A stretch of 25,677 nucleotides of DNA from positions 1 to 25,677 of the forward strand of contig CAYPNI010000061.1 of NCBI GenBank assembly GCA_964411925.1, in the 5' to 3' direction. A program made the translations under genes and the position numbers. Of the stretch, positions 23,032 to 25,677 are shown in pieces. How positions within the stretch are numbered: position 1 is the stretch's first letter; each line of letters begins with the position of its first letter. The notes beneath the pieces are model-generated. The model did not search any database. It was not told where the DNA came from and saw nothing but the letters and a program-made list of their open reading frames with translations. The DNA is from VFKU01 sp964411925. Lineage in GTDB: Bacteria > Hydrogenedentota > Hydrogenedentia > Hydrogenedentales > GCA-2746185.

Positions 23032-23382
23032 TCAGTGGTGGTGATGGACGTGGCCGTGGAAGAACGGCGAGGGATACATCGGTCCGTAGTAGCGCGGCTG
23101 CTGGAGAGACGCGCGGTACTTCGCGCGTGTCGCATCCGCCTCATTCTTGAGCGAGAGGTACTGCTCGGTGGTCAGTTCGTCGTTTGCATGGGCAGCGTCG
23201 ATCTCCGCGATGCGCTGTTCGTGCCAGCCGCGCGAGCCGACCTCGGGCGGACCGTTCGTGGCACAGCCACCGGCGATCAGGATCGTCGCGAGCAATGCGT
23301 GCGACGCCCGCAGAAGGCGGCGGCGCGGCCGCGCGTCAGACGAACCGCAGAATGAGCGGGAACTGAAAGTTTTCGCCGTCAT
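23032..23382 (-). CDS. small lipoprotein with a histidine-rich tail
   Basis: A short exported lipoprotein: hydrophobic LLATILIAGGC with lipobox AGGC, a linker, then a helical segment (AEIDAAHANDELTTEQYLSLKNEADATRAKYR) like the short SHOCT/coiled-coil modules, and the C-terminus HGHVHHHH, which could bind metal. The start is uncertain. ATG 23382 gives 116 residues with lipidated Cys40 and a long n-region, and overlaps the DUF4870 gene by 47 bases; a later alternative start codon near LRASHALL would give a more usual signal peptide. The function is unknown. Confidence 0.6.
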   Translation of the reverse strand: MTAKTFSSRSFCGSSDARPRRRLLRASHALLATILIAGGCATNGPPEVGSRGWHEQRIAEIDAAHANDELTTEQYLSLKNEADATRAKYRASLQQPRYYGPMYPSPFFHGHVHHHH

Positions 23383-23722
23383 ATGCGCGAATGGCCCCGA
23401 CGATAATTCCGCCGACCTGCACAACGGTGACCAGGCCCGGCAGCCAGAAGAACAGGTAGCCGACGTAAATGGTTTTCAGCAACCAGACGAGCGCCACTGC
23501 CGCCGCGTAACAGATCAGGATCGACGCCTGAAAATTGACCGCCTCGCGGCCCTGCTGGTCGATGTAAGCACTGTCGCGGCGCCGGGCGAGCCACAGCACG
23601 AGCGGCACGACCAGCCCCCCGATCGGGGGCAACACGAAACACGCCAGGCCCCCCAAATGACAGAACATCGCCCATCGGCGGATCTCAACGTCTGGTAATT
23701 CGCGATCGAGTTCGATGGGCAT
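23336..23722 (-). CDS. DUF4870 (Tic20-like) membrane protein
   Basis: A 128-residue inner-membrane protein. RRWAMFCHLGGLACFVLPPIGGLVVPLVLWL, DQQGREAVNFQAS and a final GENFQFPLILRF are the hallmarks of DUF4870. Hydrophobic segments are at about 18-46, 66-83 and 92-112. The family has no proven function. ATG 23722 starts the protein just ahead of the conserved region; a frame extends further upstream without family similarity. The ribosome site is weak (GAGGTGG is about 15 bases away). The small lipoprotein gene overlaps its end. Confidence 0.82.
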   Translation of the reverse strand: MPIELDRELPDVEIRRWAMFCHLGGLACFVLPPIGGLVVPLVLWLARRRDSAYIDQQGREAVNFQASILICYAAAVALVWLLKTIYVGYLFFWLPGLVTVVQVGGIIVGAIRAYDGENFQFPLILRFV

Positions 23723-23847
23723 GTCGGGGCGCCAACCACCTCTTTGGCACCCATTATGCCGGAATTTCGGGATTTTATGAAGAGCGATCCCTGACGCCTT
23801 CGAACTGTCTTCGCCACGGATCAAGCCAGTGTTGCCGCGTACCTCCC

Positions 23848-23883
23848 GTCATTGCGAGGAACGAGGGTTGCGAAGGAACCATC
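23848..23883 (+). repeat. second CATTGCGAGGA-type repeat copy
   Basis: GTCATTGCGAGGAACGAGGG followed by TTGCGAAGGAACCATCG matches the pattern of 59-106 in the opposite orientation, without the long central hairpin. The remaining gap to 23973 is GC-rich with small palindromes and no gene. Confidence 0.6.
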
Positions 23884-23973
23884 GCCTTAGCGCAAGTCGG
23901 CTACCTCCGGCGCGTCAGCGCGCGATTTCCCGGCGGCGGCTACCGGGGGCGGAGGTGATTCGCTCGCGCGTTC

Positions 23974-24552
23974 CTATAGGTCATGCTCGAACTCCGGTCT
24001 CTCCACCGCGTCGTCCCGACTGGTGTCCGTCGTCTTCGTTCGCGCTGCATTCAAGTCGCGCAATACATCGCGCAGCGCCAGCAACTCCGTGTCCGCGCCG
24101 AGACAATGATAGAAATCCGCGCAACCCTGACACACCTCGGGCGAGTCGAGCAGTAGTGCGAAATCCGCGACCTGCCGCGCGTCGGTATACACACAATGCA
24201 CCCCCGGTGGATGCCGCAGATCCTCGGGACGCAGCAGCGGGTTCGAGTCCAGCACGCGCCAGTGCGCGATTCCGACCAGACTGCAAATCAGGAGATATGT
24301 CTGTTCATCGATCCCCGCATAGCGGCATGCGCCTTCGACATCCCATGTGCTGACCTCTACGCCGCGGTCCGCATCGACAACGATCGGTTCGGGCAACCGC
24401 CCAGCCGTAAAGTGAAGCCGCACCGGCTTGCGCTCGACGCTCGCCGGCCGCTGCTGGGTGGGTACCAGCCGGATATGCCGTTCCAGCCCGCGCGCAATCT
24501 CCACCAGCCGGACGAAGTCGATGTCGGTGGCCGTCAAACACGCCTCAATCAT
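23974..24552 (-). CDS. protein of unknown function with a C-terminal Cys cluster
   Basis: A 192-residue soluble protein that I do not recognise. ATG 24552 is preferred (GAGG six bases upstream) over ATG 24567 and GTG 24585. The N-terminal half is mixed alpha/beta; the C-terminal half has Cys120 in GVHCVYTDAR and then DSPEVCQGCADFYHCLG with Cys141, Cys144 and Cys150, a C-x20-C-x2-C-x5-C spacing that could hold zinc or an Fe-S cluster. A charged, probably disordered tail follows (TKTTDTSRDD). GC-rich codon use like the neighbours and a credible ribosome site argue for a real gene. It is divergent from the rplJ unit, so a stress or translation link is possible but unproven. Confidence 0.7.
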   Translation of the reverse strand: MIEACLTATDIDFVRLVEIARGLERHIRLVPTQQRPASVERKPVRLHFTAGRLPEPIVVDADRGVEVSTWDVEGACRYAGIDEQTYLLICSLVGIAHWRVLDSNPLLRPEDLRHPPGVHCVYTDARQVADFALLLDSPEVCQGCADFYHCLGADTELLALRDVLRDLNAARTKTTDTSRDDAVERPEFEHDL

Positions 24553-24682
24553 GCGTAACCTCGCCATTCGGGCCGGGGACCCCACCCACTACATCCTTAA
24601 CGACACCGCGGGCGCCGACTTTCTTGCAGTCAACGGCCCCGCGAGCCGCCGCCGAGCCAGCCCTTCCGCGATCCGTACCTGC

Positions 24683-24712
24683 TTGAACTGCGGTCCATGC
24701 GTTTCGTAAAAT
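24683..24712 (+). promoter_or_regulatory. promoter of the rplJ-rplL unit
   Basis: TTGAAC (24683-24688) and TAAAAT (24707-24712) are 18 bases apart, placing the transcript start near 24719, just before the L10 leader. The 368-base gap 24553-24920 contains this promoter, the leader RNA and the rplJ ribosome site. Confidence 0.65.
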
Positions 24713-24737
24713 ACAGCGTTCGTGTACATTTGTTACG

Positions 24738-24874
24738 CGCGCGTCGAAGACCGCCGGCGGCCTTAGGGCCTTAATGAATGCCTGCCGAGATTGCGCCATC
24801 CGGACGCGGAGAAATGCGCCCGGAGCAGGGGTCAAACCGTCCCCGCGCCGTCTCCATTGCGGCGCGGGTTTTTT
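24738..24874 (+). ncRNA. ribosomal protein L10 leader
   Basis: Cis-acting mRNA leader to which L10 with L7/L12 binds to repress its own operon. The conserved binding region is visible: GAAGACCGCCGGC (24746-24758), a GGCC-TTAG-GGCC hairpin (24759-24770), TTAATGAAT, then GCCTGCCGAGA (24780-24790), with AGA opposite GAGA as in the kink-turn. The flanking bases pair (GCCGGC with GCCTGC, one mismatch). An intrinsic terminator lies at its 3' end, as in Firmicute-type leaders, so control is probably by attenuation. Confidence 0.8.
24842..24874 (+). terminator. attenuator terminator in the rplJ leader
   Basis: A perfect 9-bp GC-rich stem (CCCGCGCCG/CGGCGCGGG) with a 9-base loop is followed at once by TTTTTT. 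It ends 46 bases before rplJ, between promoter and gene, so it must be regulated. Confidence 0.85.
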
Positions 24875-24920
24875 GTTTGGCGCGCACGTACGTATCCCTG
24901 TCGAAAGGAGGTGGAAACAC

Positions 24921-25451
24921 ATGGCACGACCCGAAAAAGAAGCGTCGGTTGCCGAGCTGAAGGAGCACCTTCAGAACAGCACCGTCGCCATTATGTCCAA
25001 GTATCAGGGGATCACGGTTGAGGAAGTCACCCGGCTTCGCTCGAGCATGCGCGCGGAAAACGTCAGTTTTAAGGTGTACAAAAACACGCTTGCCCGGCGC
25101 GCATTGAAAGAGCTGGAACTTTCCGGCGCCGCGGATTTCATGGAAGGCCCGACCGTCTGGGCGTTCAGCGACGATCCCGTGGCTCCCGCGCGGATCCTGA
25201 AGAAGTTCGCCAAAGAAATCGAGGTGCTCCAGGTGCGCGGTGGCATTCTCGACGGCAAGCCCGTCGACGCCGCCATGCTCGATGCACTGGCCGATCTGCC
25301 TTCGCGCGATCAACTTATCGCGCAGGTCGTCGGCGTTTTTGCCGCGCCGTTGCGCAATTTCATGGGAACGCTGTCCGCGGTTCCGCGCAATTTCCTCGGC
25401 GTACTCGAGGCGATCAAGAAACAGAAAGAAGAAGGCGGGGCCGCGGCATGA
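24921..25451 (+). CDS. rplJ: 50S ribosomal protein L10
   Basis: Forms the base of the ribosomal stalk, binding 23S rRNA and L7/L12 dimers, and represses its own operon through the leader RNA. 176 residues: MARPEKEASVAELKEHL, then SKYQGITVEEVTRLRSSMR and FKVYKNTLARRAL (rRNA-binding region), GPTVWAFSDDP, and a C-terminal helix (RNFLGVLEAIKKQKEE) that binds L7/L12. The near-perfect ribosome site AAAGGAGGTG at 24904-24913 fixes the ATG; the frame extends upstream into the leader, but that part is not coding. Confidence 0.97.
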   Translation: MARPEKEASVAELKEHLQNSTVAIMSKYQGITVEEVTRLRSSMRAENVSFKVYKNTLARRALKELELSGAADFMEGPTVWAFSDDPVAPARILKKFAKEIEVLQVRGGILDGKPVDAAMLDALADLPSRDQLIAQVVGVFAAPLRNFMGTLSAVPRNFLGVLEAIKKQKEEGGAAA

Positions 25452-25517
25452 CGCCGGCGCTCCATACGCTCAACGAACACACGACTGCGGCCGCGTGATG
25501 GCCCGAGGAGATTGGAA

Positions 25518-25677
25518 ATGTCAGAGAAGATTAGCGCGATGCTTGACCAGATTGCGGGGATGACCGTCCTCGAACTCAGCGAGCTCATCAAGGCCGCCGA
25601 GGAGAAGTTCGGCGTTCAGGCCGCCGCCCCGATGATGATGGGCGCGATGCCGATGGGCGGCGGTGGCGGCGGTGGCG
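25518..25677 (+). CDS. rplL: 50S ribosomal protein L7/L12, 5' part
   Basis: The first 53 codons are inside the window. MSEKISAMLDQIAGMTVLELSELIKA and AAEEKFGV are the dimerisation helices that attach to L10; the Met/Gly-rich stretch from about residue 38 (MMMGAMPMGG, then Gly) is the flexible hinge, here unusually rich in Met and Gly instead of the usual Ala/Val. GAGGAG at 25505-25510 fixes the start. The factor-binding C-terminal domain lies beyond the edge. It follows rplJ by 66 bases, the standard order. Confidence 0.93.
   Translation, partial: MSEKISAMLDQIAGMTVLELSELIKAAEEKFGVQAAAPMMMGAMPMGGGGGGG

Noticed and set aside
24774..24920. N-terminal extension of rplJ
   Set aside because: It would translate the L10 leader and its terminator; the strong ribosome site and family start are at 24921.

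Overview
The window is 25.7 kb of gene-dense, high-GC bacterial chromosome carrying 27 supportable protein genes, the last cut by the window edge. No tRNA, rRNA, CRISPR array, phage or transposase gene was seen. Lipoprotein signals, a Wbp-type nucleotide-sugar pair, aerobic HemF and the ftsH-folP-glmM gene order (the order found in E. coli) point to a diderm, oxygen-tolerant bacterium. The SUMF1-type lipoprotein, the many short palindromic repeats and the composition fit an uncultured lineage of the Planctomycetes/Hydrogenedentota kind, but that placement is inference only.

Layout. 1-5.3 kb: a glycine-zipper lipoprotein, a DUF1697-DUF3109 pair, a short crotonase, a family 2 glycosyltransferase, a SUKH (SMI1/KNR4) protein, a MaoC-type hydratase and a GxxExxY protein sitting inside an inverted-repeat cassette. 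5.3-10.9 kb: a GDP-mannose pyrophosphorylase facing away from ftsH-folP-glmM. 11-15 kb: a SUMF1-domain lipoprotein, threonine dehydratase and an O-methyltransferase. 15-19.2 kb: hemF, an exported SGNH hydrolase and a WbpA-like dehydrogenase form one leftward operon, divergent from a WbpE-like aminotransferase; the two start points share back-to-back overlapping promoters. 19.3-22.8 kb: a two-gene ABC exporter with unusual nucleotide-site motifs, then bioB. 23-24.6 kb: three leftward genes (small His-tailed lipoprotein, DUF4870 membrane protein, unknown Cys-cluster protein). 24.6 kb to the end: promoter, L10 leader RNA with attenuator, rplJ and the start of rplL.

Genes that work together: GlmM makes GlcN-1-P, the precursor of UDP-GlcNAc; the WbpA-like and WbpE-like enzymes would convert UDP-GlcNAc towards a 3-amino uronic acid sugar; the ManC-like enzyme supplies GDP-mannose; and the GT2 enzyme could use such donors. 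Together they suggest surface polysaccharide synthesis spread over several transcription units.

The most distinctive property is the intergenic DNA. Nearly every gap, especially between convergent genes, holds a short palindromic element, and about nine different families are present. Several touch coding signals: one supplies the TAG stop codons of two convergent genes, and another supplies the ribosome binding site and C-terminal codons of the GxxExxY gene. I did not find a clearly new multi-gene system. The strongest leads are these repeat-gene relations, the divergent wbp promoter, an Asn in the FtsH Walker B motif, the degenerate ABC ATPase and the unknown Cys-cluster protein upstream of rplJ.
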